Made by a program: the position numbers and the translations under genes
Shown: positions 1 through 7,804 of the stretch, piece by piece
How positions within the stretch are numbered: the stretch's first letter is position 1
Layout: every line of letters begins with the position of its first letter
Notes under the pieces: generated by a model
The model's database searches: none
Seen by the model: only the letters and a program-made list of their open reading frames with translations
Told to the model about the DNA's origin: nothing
Assembly: GCF_010015475.1 (NCBI RefSeq)
Contig: NZ_SSNI01000030.1
Span: forward strand, 1 to 64,000
Direction of reading: 5' to 3'
DNA length: 64,000 nucleotides
From: Pontibacter pamirensis
GTDB taxonomy: Bacteria > Bacteroidota > Bacteroidia > Cytophagales > Hymenobacteraceae

Positions 1-117
1 CTGGGAGGATGGAAGCCACATGAAAAGAGAGCAGGTGTTATCACCCTCCACCGCGGATACATGGAATTCTGTAAAATCTTCGATGGGTGGATGCTCGCGC
101 AGAAATTTGTGTCCTAA
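1..117 (+). CDS. IS4-family transposase, C-terminal end (cut by window start)
   Basis: An open frame runs in from the window edge for 38 codons and stops at TAA 115-117. It begins LGGWKPHEKRAG and continues to ITLHRGY and IFDGWMLAQKF. This matches the usual end of IS4-type DDE transposases, where a glycine-rich 'LGG' stretch is followed by a TLxRG motif and a 'xxGWxLA' helix. The catalytic residues would lie upstream and cannot be seen, so whether the element is intact is unknown. The following 260 bases would hold the right end of the insertion sequence; I could not fix its terminal repeat. Confidence 0.6.
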   Translation: MGGWKPHEKRAGVITLHRGYMEFCKIFDGWMLAQKFVS

Positions 118-383
118 TCGTAGCCTTGTCCAAGGAGGGGAGCCTGGTACTGCGACTTCAGGCTGCAATGCTTGTAGCTCATAATATTACAATACAGTTT
201 GAAGCTCTTTTCTCTTCAGAATACACATGAGTCATGGAAAAAATTTGCAGGAGTAGGAAAGAAAACTCTCCGCCTTAGACAAGGAGGGGTCAGGGGGTGG
301 TTGGACCCGGGAATCAAGATGCAGCATTAACCAAGCAGCAAAACAGGGATTAAAAAGATATATTAGAACTAAGAAATAAGACG
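118..383. other. Non-coding gap between IS end and ABC operon
   Basis: No convincing gene lies here. A 63-codon frame on the minus strand (232-423) overlaps the next gene and has no family features. The gap should hold the insertion sequence's right terminus and the promoter of the ABC operon. It also holds two copies of a short GC-rich repeat listed separately. Confidence 0.6.
124..289 (+). repeat. Two copies of a 17-bp CCTT-N4-AAGGAGGGG repeat
   Basis: Copy 1 is at 124-140 and copy 2 at 273-289. They read CCTTGTCCAAGGAGGGG and CCTTAGACAAGGAGGGG, differing only in the central four bases. The CCTT/AAGG part is a small inverted repeat. They lie between the transposase end and the next gene, so they may belong to the insertion or be a genome-wide intergenic repeat. 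Confidence 0.5.
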
Positions 384-1082
384 ATGATAACGCTAAAAAA
401 TATCGAAAAAGTCTACCAGACAAAGTCTATTGAAACGGTAGCCCTGCAGAACGTGAACCTGACGGTTCCACAGGGAGAGTTTTTGTCTATCATGGGGCCC
501 TCGGGCTGTGGCAAAAGTACGCTCCTCAACATCATGGGGCTACTGGACGTGCCCAGCAGCGGCACTGTGGAAATTGGAGGAATGCCTATCACTTCCTATA
601 AAGACAAAGAACTGGCGCACCTCCGCAACGAGAAGATAGGCTTTGTCTTCCAGAGCTACCATCTGATCCAGGACCTGAGCGTGCTGGATAACGTAGAGTT
701 GCCCCTCCTCTACCGCCCCCATGTCTCTGCCTCTGTTCGCCGGAAGCGGGCGCAGGTAGCGCTGGAAAAAGTGGGCCTCAGCTCGCGCACCGGCCACTTC
801 CCAAGCCAGCTATCGGGCGGGCAGCGCCAGCGGGTAGCCATTGCGCGCGCGCTCATCGGCATGCCGGAAATTATCTTAGCCGATGAGCCGACTGGTAACC
901 TCGACTCCGTGATGGGCGAGGAAATCATGCAGATCCTCCTCGACCTGAACCGCAAGGAATTTACCACCATTGTGATGGTGACACACGATGAGCAGATGGC
1001 CCTGAAAACAGAACGCCTCGTGCGCTTCTTCGATGGCCAGCAGGTATCTGACGCTAAACTGTACGACTTCCAAAAAGCATAG
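384..1082 (+). CDS. ABC transporter ATP-binding protein, MacB/LolD type
   Basis: This 232-residue ATPase should drive the two permeases encoded just downstream at the inner membrane. Walker A GPSGCGKST is at residues 38-46, the signature LSGGQRQRVAIARAL near 143, Walker B LADEPTGNLDS near 165 and the switch histidine in VTHDE. The conserved 'EPTGNLDS' and the length are typical of the MacB/LolD/FtsE subgroup, whose members power mechanotransmission or lipoprotein release rather than bulk import. It opens a five-gene operon with two MacB-like permeases, an NtrC-type regulator and a HK. The substrate cannot be told. Confidence 0.93.
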   Translation: MITLKNIEKVYQTKSIETVALQNVNLTVPQGEFLSIMGPSGCGKSTLLNIMGLLDVPSSGTVEIGGMPITSYKDKELAHLRNEKIGFVFQSYHLIQDLSVLDNVELPLLYRPHVSASVRRKRAQVALEKVGLSSRTGHFPSQLSGGQRQRVAIARALIGMPEIILADEPTGNLDSVMGEEIMQILLDLNRKEFTTIVMVTHDEQMALKTERLVRFFDGQQVSDAKLYDFQKA

Positions 1083-1086
1083 AGCC

Positions 1087-2325
1087 ATGTTAAAGAACTA
1101 TTTAAAAATAGCCTGGAAGGTGCTCTTGCGGCGCAAGTTCTTTACCTTCATCAGCCTCTTCGGCATCAGCTTTACCCTGATGGTACTGATGGTGGCAACA
1201 TCGCTTTTCGACCATGCTTTTGGTCCACAAATGCCGGAGCGGGAAACAGACCGGTTGCTTTTTGTGAACCAGATGCGGGAACAGGTAGGTAGCGGACAAA
1301 GAAGCGGGCCTGTCAGCTACCACTTCCTCAGCCGGAATGTGCGCACCCTGCAAACGCCTGAAACAGTTTCTATCAACTCTGTTTTCACCAGCGTTAACAG
1401 CTATGTAAACAACCGTAAGCTGGCGCTAGATATCAAATTTACGGACCGGGAGTTCTGGGACATTCTTAATTTCAATTTCCTGGAGGGGAATGCATTCAGC
1501 CAACAGGACGTAAAAAGCGCAAACCGTGTGGCTGTTATCAACGAGAACACCCGCCAACAGTATTTCGGCACGGAAGCGGCAGTGGGGCAGTACATCGAGG
1601 TAGACCAGGTGAGGTATAAAGTTGTAGGCGTTGTGGAAGATGTGCCGGTGCTGCGCCTTCATTCTTATGCTGACGTATGGGTGCCGATTACACTAAAGAG
1701 CCAGGATTTTAACAAGCCACAACTGCATGGCACCTACTTTGCCACCATTATGGCAAGGGAGCCTGCTGACATACCTAAAATAAAGGAGGAGTATGCAGCC
1801 ATGATACAGGAGGTGGAAGGCCGGCAACCGAAGAAAGGCACAAGGCTATATTCCTTTCCTGACACCGTACTGGAGAGCTTTGCCAGAACCTTCTTAGGAA
1901 ACGGGCGGGAAGCAGGTGTTGGCATCCTGTACGGTATACTGGCTGTTCTGGCGTTTTTGTTCATGCTACTCCCCACTATCAACCTGGTTAGCATCAACAT
2001 CAGCCGCATCATGGAGCGCTCTTCTGAGATTGGAGTGCGCAAAGCTTTCGGCGCCTCCTCTACCACCATCATAGGCCAGTTTATCGTCGAAAATCTTTTC
2101 CTGACGCTGTTAGGTGGCCTGCTGGGCTTCCTGCTTTCGGCCGGGGTGCTGTGGCTTATCAACGACAGCGGCCTTATTGTGTATGCAGACCTGGGACTTA
2201 ACCTGCGCGTGTTTGCTATTGGGCTGCTGCTCTGTCTTGTGTTTGGTTTGATTTCCGGGGTGTATCCGGCTTATAAAATATCACGATTGCATGCCGTAGA
2301 GGCGCTGAAAGGAGGTTCAAAATGA
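1087..2325 (+). CDS. ABC transporter permease, MacB/FtsX family (first)
   Basis: A 412-residue permease with the MacB fold: one N-terminal membrane helix (about residues 18-40), a large periplasmic MacB_PCD-like domain, then three C-terminal helices in an FtsX domain. The motif 'SSEIGVRKAFGAS' before the last helices is the FtsX signature. I chose ATG 1087 because it lies 4 bases after the ATPase stop and gives the usual 'MLKNYLKIAWKVLLRRK' start. A longer frame from 1033 overlaps the ATPase and adds an unnatural leader. It ends in a 4-base ATGA overlap with the next permease, implying translational coupling. Confidence 0.9.
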   Translation: MLKNYLKIAWKVLLRRKFFTFISLFGISFTLMVLMVATSLFDHAFGPQMPERETDRLLFVNQMREQVGSGQRSGPVSYHFLSRNVRTLQTPETVSINSVFTSVNSYVNNRKLALDIKFTDREFWDILNFNFLEGNAFSQQDVKSANRVAVINENTRQQYFGTEAAVGQYIEVDQVRYKVVGVVEDVPVLRLHSYADVWVPITLKSQDFNKPQLHGTYFATIMAREPADIPKIKEEYAAMIQEVEGRQPKKGTRLYSFPDTVLESFARTFLGNGREAGVGILYGILAVLAFLFMLLPTINLVSINISRIMERSSEIGVRKAFGASSTTIIGQFIVENLFLTLLGGLLGFLLSAGVLWLINDSGLIVYADLGLNLRVFAIGLLLCLVFGLISGVYPAYKISRLHAVEALKGGSK

Positions 2326-3503
2326 TACGCCATTTGTTTAAATTAATCTGGAACAGGAAGAGGAACAACTTCCTGCTGATGACCGAAATTTTCTTTTGCT
2401 TCCTTGTGCTGTTCGGAGTACTGAGCCTGGTGGTGTATAACGTGCGCAACTACACCAAGCCGCTGGGATTTGAGCATGAGAACGTATGGTTGCTGACCAT
2501 GCGCCCTACCAACGACTCCTCTGCCCTGAACCACCAGAACCTGGAACAGGTACTCCAGCGGGTGCGGGCATTCCCGGAGGTGCAGTATGCCTCTCTTAGT
2601 ACAAGTAATGCCCCTTTTGCTTTCAGTCAGATGACAGATGTCCTGTCATATGGCAGCGTTAAAGACTTGCAGACGGATGTGTATGAGGCAGAGGACGACT
2701 TCCAGGGCGTTATGCAGTTGGAGTTGAGCCAGGGTCGCTGGTTCGGGCCGGCAGATAATGCCTCTCACCACGAGCCTATTGTCATCAACAAGGCATTGCA
2801 GGAGCAATTGTTTTTAGCAGAAGATCCGCTGGGCAAACTCATCCATAAAAATGATTCGACCAATTACAGGGTGGTAGGGGTGCTGGATCATTACCGTGCT
2901 TCCAGCGAGTTTGCGGCAGAAAGCCCGGCCATGTTCTCACGTATCAACCTTCAGAAAAACAAAGATTCTTTTTGGGGTGAGCTTCTTATCCGGGTAAAGC
3001 CTGGCACTGGGGTTAACATTGAAGAAAAAATGGTAAAAGAAATTTCAGGCATTAGCAAAGATTGGACGCTGGAGGTGGCTACACTGGAGAAAATGCGCCA
3101 GAACAAAGCAAAGCTCACCCTGGTACCGATGATTGCTTTGGGCTTTATCTGTGCTTTTCTAATCTTCAACGTTGCCCTTGGGCTGTTCGGGGTACTTTGG
3201 TACAACATCAACAGCCGCCACAGCGAGATTGGCCTGCGCCGGGCACTGGGTGCTGACTCCCGGCAGATTTACTTGCAGTTTATAGGCGAGGTGCTGGTGC
3301 TGGCAACGTTTGGTTTGCTGCTGGGTGTTGTGTTTGCCATGCAGATTCCCCTCTTGCAGGTATTCCAGGTGGGGTCTGTGGTATACACTATTGCCATTGC
3401 GGGGGCCGTTGCCACCATTTACCTGCTCACTGTTCTCTGTGCCTTCTACCCCAGCCGACAGGCGGCGGCCATACATCCTGCCACTGCTTTGCATGAAGAG
3501 TAA
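2322..3503 (+). CDS. ABC transporter permease, MacB/FtsX family (second)
   Basis: A 393-residue paralogue of the preceding permease with the same layout: an N-terminal helix (about residues 18-40), a periplasmic domain and three C-terminal helices with 'HSEIGLRRALGAD', the FtsX signature. Two different permeases with one ATPase suggest a heterodimeric MacB-like complex. The start codon overlaps the previous stop by 4 bases. The regulator follows 67 bases later. No MacA-like adaptor or TolC is encoded beside it, which argues against a complete tripartite efflux pump at this locus. Confidence 0.9.
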   Translation: MIRHLFKLIWNRKRNNFLLMTEIFFCFLVLFGVLSLVVYNVRNYTKPLGFEHENVWLLTMRPTNDSSALNHQNLEQVLQRVRAFPEVQYASLSTSNAPFAFSQMTDVLSYGSVKDLQTDVYEAEDDFQGVMQLELSQGRWFGPADNASHHEPIVINKALQEQLFLAEDPLGKLIHKNDSTNYRVVGVLDHYRASSEFAAESPAMFSRINLQKNKDSFWGELLIRVKPGTGVNIEEKMVKEISGISKDWTLEVATLEKMRQNKAKLTLVPMIALGFICAFLIFNVALGLFGVLWYNINSRHSEIGLRRALGADSRQIYLQFIGEVLVLATFGLLLGVVFAMQIPLLQVFQVGSVVYTIAIAGAVATIYLLTVLCAFYPSRQAAAIHPATALHEE

Positions 3504-3570
3504 GCACTATATATACCAGAAAAAATTTATCTTTATATCTCCAGATCACCAGCTTAAACCAGACCATCAG

Positions 3571-4950
3571 ATGATTCTTATTGTAGATGATGATGTTGCC
3601 ATTCGCGCCTCACTTAGCTTGCTTATGAAGCAGAATGGCTATAAAACCCAGCAGGCGGCTTCTCCGAAAGAGGCGCTCGAACTTGCGCAGCAGTACAGGT
3701 TTAAGCTGGTGATCATGGACATGAACTTCTCCATCGAAACTACCGGCCACGATGGGCTGCAACTGCTGGAACAGTTTAAGAAGCGGATGCCAGAGGTACC
3801 TGTTATCCTAATCACAGGCTGGGGCTCCATCAACCTGGCCGTGGAAGGCATGCGGGCCGGTGCCGCCGATTTCATCACGAAGCCCTGGAGCAACGATTAC
3901 CTGCTGCAGGCGGTGCGCACAGCGCTCAGCTTATCGGAGGAGACGGCTGATGCAGGCGATGCCCTGACGCGCAAAAAGCTGGACCAGCAGTATGATTTAG
4001 TCTTTATTGTAGGCCAGGACCAGGAGTTGCTGAAGATACTGAAAAAGGTTGGCCAAATTGGTCCTACTGATGCCTCCGTGTTAATAGAGGGAGAAAGTGG
4101 CACCGGAAAAGAGCTGATTGCGGAGGCGGTGCACCGGAACAGCCTCCGTAAGAATCAGCCTTTTATAAAAGTGAACTTGGGCGGCATCTCCTCTTCCCTC
4201 TTTGAAAGTGAGATGTTCGGCCACAGGCGCGGTGCCTTCACAGATGCCAAGGCCGACCGCGTGGGTCGTTTTGAGATGGCCAACAAAGGCACCATTTTTC
4301 TGGATGAGATAGGAGAACTGGATCTGAGCAGCCAGGTAAAGCTATTGCGCGTGCTGCAGGACCGGACGTATGAGGTATTAGGCGACAGCAAATCCCGGAA
4401 GCTCGACATCCGCGTGGTATGCGCCACCAACCGTAACCTGGAGCAACTGGTGGAAGAGGGCAAGTTTCGGGAAGACCTGTTCTACCGCATCAACTTAATA
4501 AAAGTTAGACTGCCCTCGCTGCGGGAGCGCGCAGATGACATCCCGCTGCTGGTACAGTACTTTGTGGGCAACCTTAAAAAAGTATACCATCGCCCGGAGC
4601 TGCAGGTAAGCTCCCGGGCCCTGCAATGGCTGAAGGAACTGGCGCTGCCAGGCAATATCCGGGAGCTGAAGAACCTGGTGGAGCGCACGGTGCTGGTGGC
4701 CGAAAGCAATGTGCTGGAGGCAGAGGATTTCCAGGCGCAGGCGCAACAGGGTCCTGCCAAACCAGGCGACAAAACGCTGCCTGCCGTTGGCACCATGACG
4801 CTGGACCAGATAGAGGCTTCGATGATAAAGAAGTCTATGGATTTTTATCACAACAACATCAGCAAAGTGGCCAGGGCACTAGGTTTGAGCCGTGCCGCCC
4901 TTTACCGCCGCCTCGACAAATTCAATATCCCCTATGACCCTGCGGACTAA
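3571..4950 (+). CDS. Sigma-54-dependent NtrC-family response regulator
   Basis: A 459-residue regulator. An N-terminal receiver starts MILIVDDD and carries the phosphoacceptor Asp in 'LVIMDMNF'. The AAA+ domain has Walker A GESGTGKE, Walker B FLDEIGEL and the arginine-rich 'FREDLFYRINL' segment. A Fis-type helix-turn-helix ends the protein ('VARALGLSRAALYRRL'). The sigma-54 contact loop, normally GAFTGA, reads GAFTDA. I chose ATG 3571 because it places the receiver at the N terminus; in-frame starts further up overlap the permease. The kinase gene overlaps its end by 17 bases, so the pair is almost certainly cognate and probably controls this operon or its targets. Confidence 0.92.
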   Translation: MILIVDDDVAIRASLSLLMKQNGYKTQQAASPKEALELAQQYRFKLVIMDMNFSIETTGHDGLQLLEQFKKRMPEVPVILITGWGSINLAVEGMRAGAADFITKPWSNDYLLQAVRTALSLSEETADAGDALTRKKLDQQYDLVFIVGQDQELLKILKKVGQIGPTDASVLIEGESGTGKELIAEAVHRNSLRKNQPFIKVNLGGISSSLFESEMFGHRRGAFTDAKADRVGRFEMANKGTIFLDEIGELDLSSQVKLLRVLQDRTYEVLGDSKSRKLDIRVVCATNRNLEQLVEEGKFREDLFYRINLIKVRLPSLRERADDIPLLVQYFVGNLKKVYHRPELQVSSRALQWLKELALPGNIRELKNLVERTVLVAESNVLEAEDFQAQAQQGPAKPGDKTLPAVGTMTLDQIEASMIKKSMDFYHNNISKVARALGLSRAALYRRLDKFNIPYDPAD

Positions 4951-6241
4951 GTTTCTGCTGTTCGCCGTTTTCGTGCACTCGCTCCTGGCTGTGCTGGCTT
5001 GGTATGTGCTGCAAGAGAATAAATTCCTTTTCCTGAGCGTCGAGCTGGTGATTATTATCTCTGTGCTGGTTACAGTACAGTTATACCAAGCATTTTTTAA
5101 GCCGCTTAAGCTGATTCGGGCGGGTATAGAAGCTATCCGCGACAAGGACTTCTCCACAAAATTCATGGCGGTGGGCCAGGAAGACCTGGACGAACTGGTG
5201 AAAGTGTATAACCGCATGATAGACCAGCTGCGCCGTGAGCGCGTGGGGCAGGCAGAAAAACATTTCCTGCTGGAGAAGCTGATTCAGGCCTCCCCTGCCG
5301 GTATCATTTTGCTGGGCTTCGATAACCAGGTGGAAAGTGTGAACCCGGCGGCGGAGCGGTTTCTGCAGCACAAAGCGCAGGAGCTAATGGGGAAACACGT
5401 AAGCCAGTTACCAGAGGAATGGTCAAAAGAGTTAACCCACCTTTCATCCGGCGAGTCCACCACTTTTCGCCTGCATGGCACCTGGACCTACCGCTGCCAC
5501 CGCGCCCACTTCCTGGACCGTGGCTTTCAGCATTACTTTATTTTAATAGAGGAATTGACAGAGGCTATCCTACAAAACGAGCGGCAGGCTTACGAAAAGG
5601 TTATCCGGGTGATGTCGCATGAAGTAAACAACACCACCGGTGCCATCAACTCTATATTAGACTCTTTGCAGTATTATACGCCCCAGCTAGAGCCGGAGCA
5701 CCAGCCTGACTTTGCGCATGTGCTGCAGGTAGCCATCGACCGGAACGCCAATTTGAGTCGTTTTATGGCCAACTTTGCGGAAGTAGTGCGCCTGCCTCAG
5801 CCAAAGAAAGCCCTCAAAGACTTGCACACTCTCCTGCAGAGGCTGCAGCGCCTGCTGCAACCACAACTGGAGAAGCGCCACATCAGCTGCACCTGGCACC
5901 TCGCTCCACAGCCACTTATCATCCTGATAGATGAACAGCAGATGGAGCAGGTAGTGCTTAATATCCTTAAGAACGCCATGGAGGCCATTGGGGAGGAAGG
6001 GGAAATCTGCATCCGGACGCAGCTCAACCCGCCGCAGCTAACTATCACGGACAATGGGGAGGGAATTCCCAAAGACGTGCAACAGCATCTTTTTACACCC
6101 TTTTACACAACCAAGAACAATGGCCAGGGCATTGGCCTTACGATGGTGCGCGATATCCTCATAAACCACGGTTTTACCTTCTCCTTAAGCTCTGAAGCAG
6201 ACCTCACCAGCTTCACCATTAAACTGCAGCCCTTAACCTGA
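4934..6241 (+). CDS. NtrB-like membrane sensor histidine kinase
   Basis: A 435-residue kinase. Two membrane helices (about residues 5-22 and 28-50) are joined by only a few residues, so there is no periplasmic sensor. A HAMP-like linker, a small PAS domain, an H-box 'VMSHEVNNTTGAI' and a HATPase with 'NILKNAMEAIGEEGE' and 'DNGEGIP' follow. I chose ATG 4934 within the previous gene; the longer frame from 4892 lies deeper in the regulator. With no external domain it may sense the membrane or the ABC complex itself, as in sensing modules paired with MacB-like transporters. That role is inference. Confidence 0.9.
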   Translation: MTLRTKFLLFAVFVHSLLAVLAWYVLQENKFLFLSVELVIIISVLVTVQLYQAFFKPLKLIRAGIEAIRDKDFSTKFMAVGQEDLDELVKVYNRMIDQLRRERVGQAEKHFLLEKLIQASPAGIILLGFDNQVESVNPAAERFLQHKAQELMGKHVSQLPEEWSKELTHLSSGESTTFRLHGTWTYRCHRAHFLDRGFQHYFILIEELTEAILQNERQAYEKVIRVMSHEVNNTTGAINSILDSLQYYTPQLEPEHQPDFAHVLQVAIDRNANLSRFMANFAEVVRLPQPKKALKDLHTLLQRLQRLLQPQLEKRHISCTWHLAPQPLIILIDEQQMEQVVLNILKNAMEAIGEEGEICIRTQLNPPQLTITDNGEGIPKDVQQHLFTPFYTTKNNGQGIGLTMVRDILINHGFTFSLSSEADLTSFTIKLQPLT

Positions 6242-6523
6242 AGCGGACTCTTTCATCGAATTAAGAACTATGACAATTTAGTGAAATAACACCATTTTTG
6301 TGTACTTTTACGCCTTACACACAACAATCATTTATTTAACAACTCTACTTGTTTTTTACCATACTCCTTCAAACCATTATAATTGCTTGTTAAAAGTATA
6401 AATATTTAGGCCAATAAATGAAAATTTGCAAGATTATAAACTTTTTGTAAATTTTTCCGTAGCGCAACCATACAAGTTATGTTTTTATTCTTTACATTAG
6501 ACCTATAGTTAGCACCCAAGGTC

Positions 6524-6739
6524 ATGGAATATAACATTGTAATCGCCCCGACATTAGAAATATTAGCATCAGAAGTAGCAGGTTTTATCCCGCAAGGCTG
6601 GAAATTAAAAGGAGCTATTCTGGAGCATATGAACGGTTATGCACAGCAAATTGTGCGTCACCCAAAAGACAGTATCCGCCAGATACAGCAAAAGCAGCAA
6701 GTTCCTGTTAAACAGCGGCGCACCAGATGGATTGAATAA
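6524..6739 (+). CDS. Small DUF1737-like protein
   Basis: A 71-residue cytoplasmic protein. Its core 'LASEVAGFIPQGWKLKGAI' resembles the short DUF1737 family, in which a helix ('..V...I..GW...G') is followed by a strand. The C terminus is basic and glutamine-rich (QIQQKQQVPVKQRRTR), which could bind nucleic acid. It sits alone after a 282-base AT-rich gap. Family membership is by pattern only and the function is unknown. Confidence 0.6.
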   Translation: MEYNIVIAPTLEILASEVAGFIPQGWKLKGAILEHMNGYAQQIVRHPKDSIRQIQQKQQVPVKQRRTRWIE

Positions 6740-6773
6740 CCTAAACCTATAAAGCAGTACTTTTAGCCAAATT

Positions 6774-6992
6774 ATGAACCACTTCTGTTGTCTGCCTCAA
6801 AAGAAGCAGGACATAGAAGTGGTTTCGCTTTTGTATCAGCCGTATTCGCCTAAAATGCCACCACATCCTTCTACTGCCCAAGTGTACCACAATAGAAACA
6901 GGAACTCTAAAAAGAAGCCTCTACTATTCAAAGCCGTAGAAGATGAAGCCCTACAGCATGCACATTTGTATGAAGCAGGTCGAGATTTTTAG
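6774..6992 (+). CDS. Hypothetical 72-residue protein (doubtful)
   Basis: An open frame starting 35 bases after the DUF1737-like gene. It is rich in Pro, His, Asn and Lys, has no membrane helix or signal, and I recognise no family. It may be real because it shares strand and spacing with its neighbour, but it may equally be a chance frame. Confidence 0.3.
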   Translation: MNHFCCLPQKKQDIEVVSLLYQPYSPKMPPHPSTAQVYHNRNRNSKKKPLLFKAVEDEALQHAHLYEAGRDF

Positions 6993-7109
6993 CTAAAGGG
7001 TATGTAAGGGGCGCTCCTGCGTATTGCTTCTTTCATTTTATACTTGTAGATTGATTTTCTAAAGTACGTTACCTTCATACCTCTACTGACCATTTTATCA
7101 TAAACTGCT

Positions 7110-7499
7110 ATGTTAGTAAAGAAAATTTTAGGCGTCTTTTTCGGGTTAGTTTTCATTTCCTTTGCAGTGGTACAGTACAACGACCCTGATCCTGCGCTAT
7201 GGGTAACCATTTATGGTATAGCGGCTGCTCTGAGCGTTGCTGCGGGGTTCGGCAAGGTAAGTGACACGGTACTTGCTGTTGCTTGTGTCGTATTTGCCGT
7301 TGGTGTTATTTATTGGTGGCCTGAACAGTTTGAGGGAGTGGGTGACAGTATGCGGGATGATACAACAGGTTTACTTTTAAGGAACGTGGAAGAAGGACGT
7401 GAGTCATTAGGGCTAGCCCTTTGCAGCATAGCCATGGTAAGTTTTATCTTAGCATCCAGGTTGAGCAGTGGCAGCAAAACAGCCAATAAAGCACTATAA
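7110..7499 (+). CDS. TMEM220-like membrane protein
   Basis: A 129-residue inner-membrane protein with about four hydrophobic segments. The N-terminal 'FAVVQYNDPDPALWVTIYG' is the hallmark of the TMEM220 family found in bacteria and animals, where an Asn-Asp-Pro-Asp-Pro loop joins helices 1 and 2. The family has no established biochemical role. The gene is monocistronic and ends one base before a strong hairpin. Confidence 0.75.
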   Translation: MLVKKILGVFFGLVFISFAVVQYNDPDPALWVTIYGIAAALSVAAGFGKVSDTVLAVACVVFAVGVIYWWPEQFEGVGDSMRDDTTGLLLRNVEEGRESLGLALCSIAMVSFILASRLSSGSKTANKAL

Positions 7500-7500
7500 C

Positions 7501-7540
7501 AAAACAGGGGCTAGCTATGAAATTGGCTAGCCCCTGTTTT
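7501..7540. terminator. Bidirectional terminator hairpin
   Basis: Perfect 15-bp arms (7501-7515 and 7526-7540) with a 10-base loop. AAAA/TTTT ends flank the GC-rich stem. It serves the TMEM220-like gene on the plus strand and the CopZ-like gene on the minus strand. Confidence 0.85.
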
Positions 7541-7557
7541 GTTAAATAATCATTTCT

Positions 7558-7767
7558 TTAGATTTGCTCGGCCTTAAAGCCTGCTTTTTCTACTGTGGTT
7601 TTTATCTGCTGCGCATTTAGAGAGTCTGACTTTACTTCCAGCACTTTATCGGGGTTATTTGTATCTACCTTCCAATCCTCTACGCCTTCCAGCTTATTCA
7701 GATGCGGAGTTACAGCCTTTACACAGCTCCCACAATTTATGGTTGTTTTAAATTTGTACGTTTCCAT
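7558..7767 (-). CDS. Heavy-metal-associated (CopZ-like) metallochaperone
   Basis: A 69-residue HMA domain, METYKFKTTINCGSCVKAV, with the metal-binding CxxC at Cys-Gly-Ser-Cys. It should carry Cu(I) in the cytosol and hand it to the neighbouring copper ATPase. I chose ATG 7767; an upstream in-frame start at 7794 adds nine unlikely residues. It lies 37 bases downstream of copA on the same strand. The motif lacks the methionine of the usual GMTC, reading 'INCGSC', which is common in Bacteroidota. Confidence 0.85.
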   Translation of the reverse strand: METYKFKTTINCGSCVKAVTPHLNKLEGVEDWKVDTNNPDKVLEVKSDSLNAQQIKTTVEKAGFKAEQI

Positions 7768-7804
7768 ATTTATTTTAATTAATTCAGTTAACAATAATTC
7801 TCAT

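Noticed and set aside
3493-3570. Longer N terminus for the NtrC-type regulator
   Set aside because: It adds a 26-residue Lys/Ile-rich leader before the receiver that is not seen in the family; ATG 3571 starts directly at the receiver's first strand.
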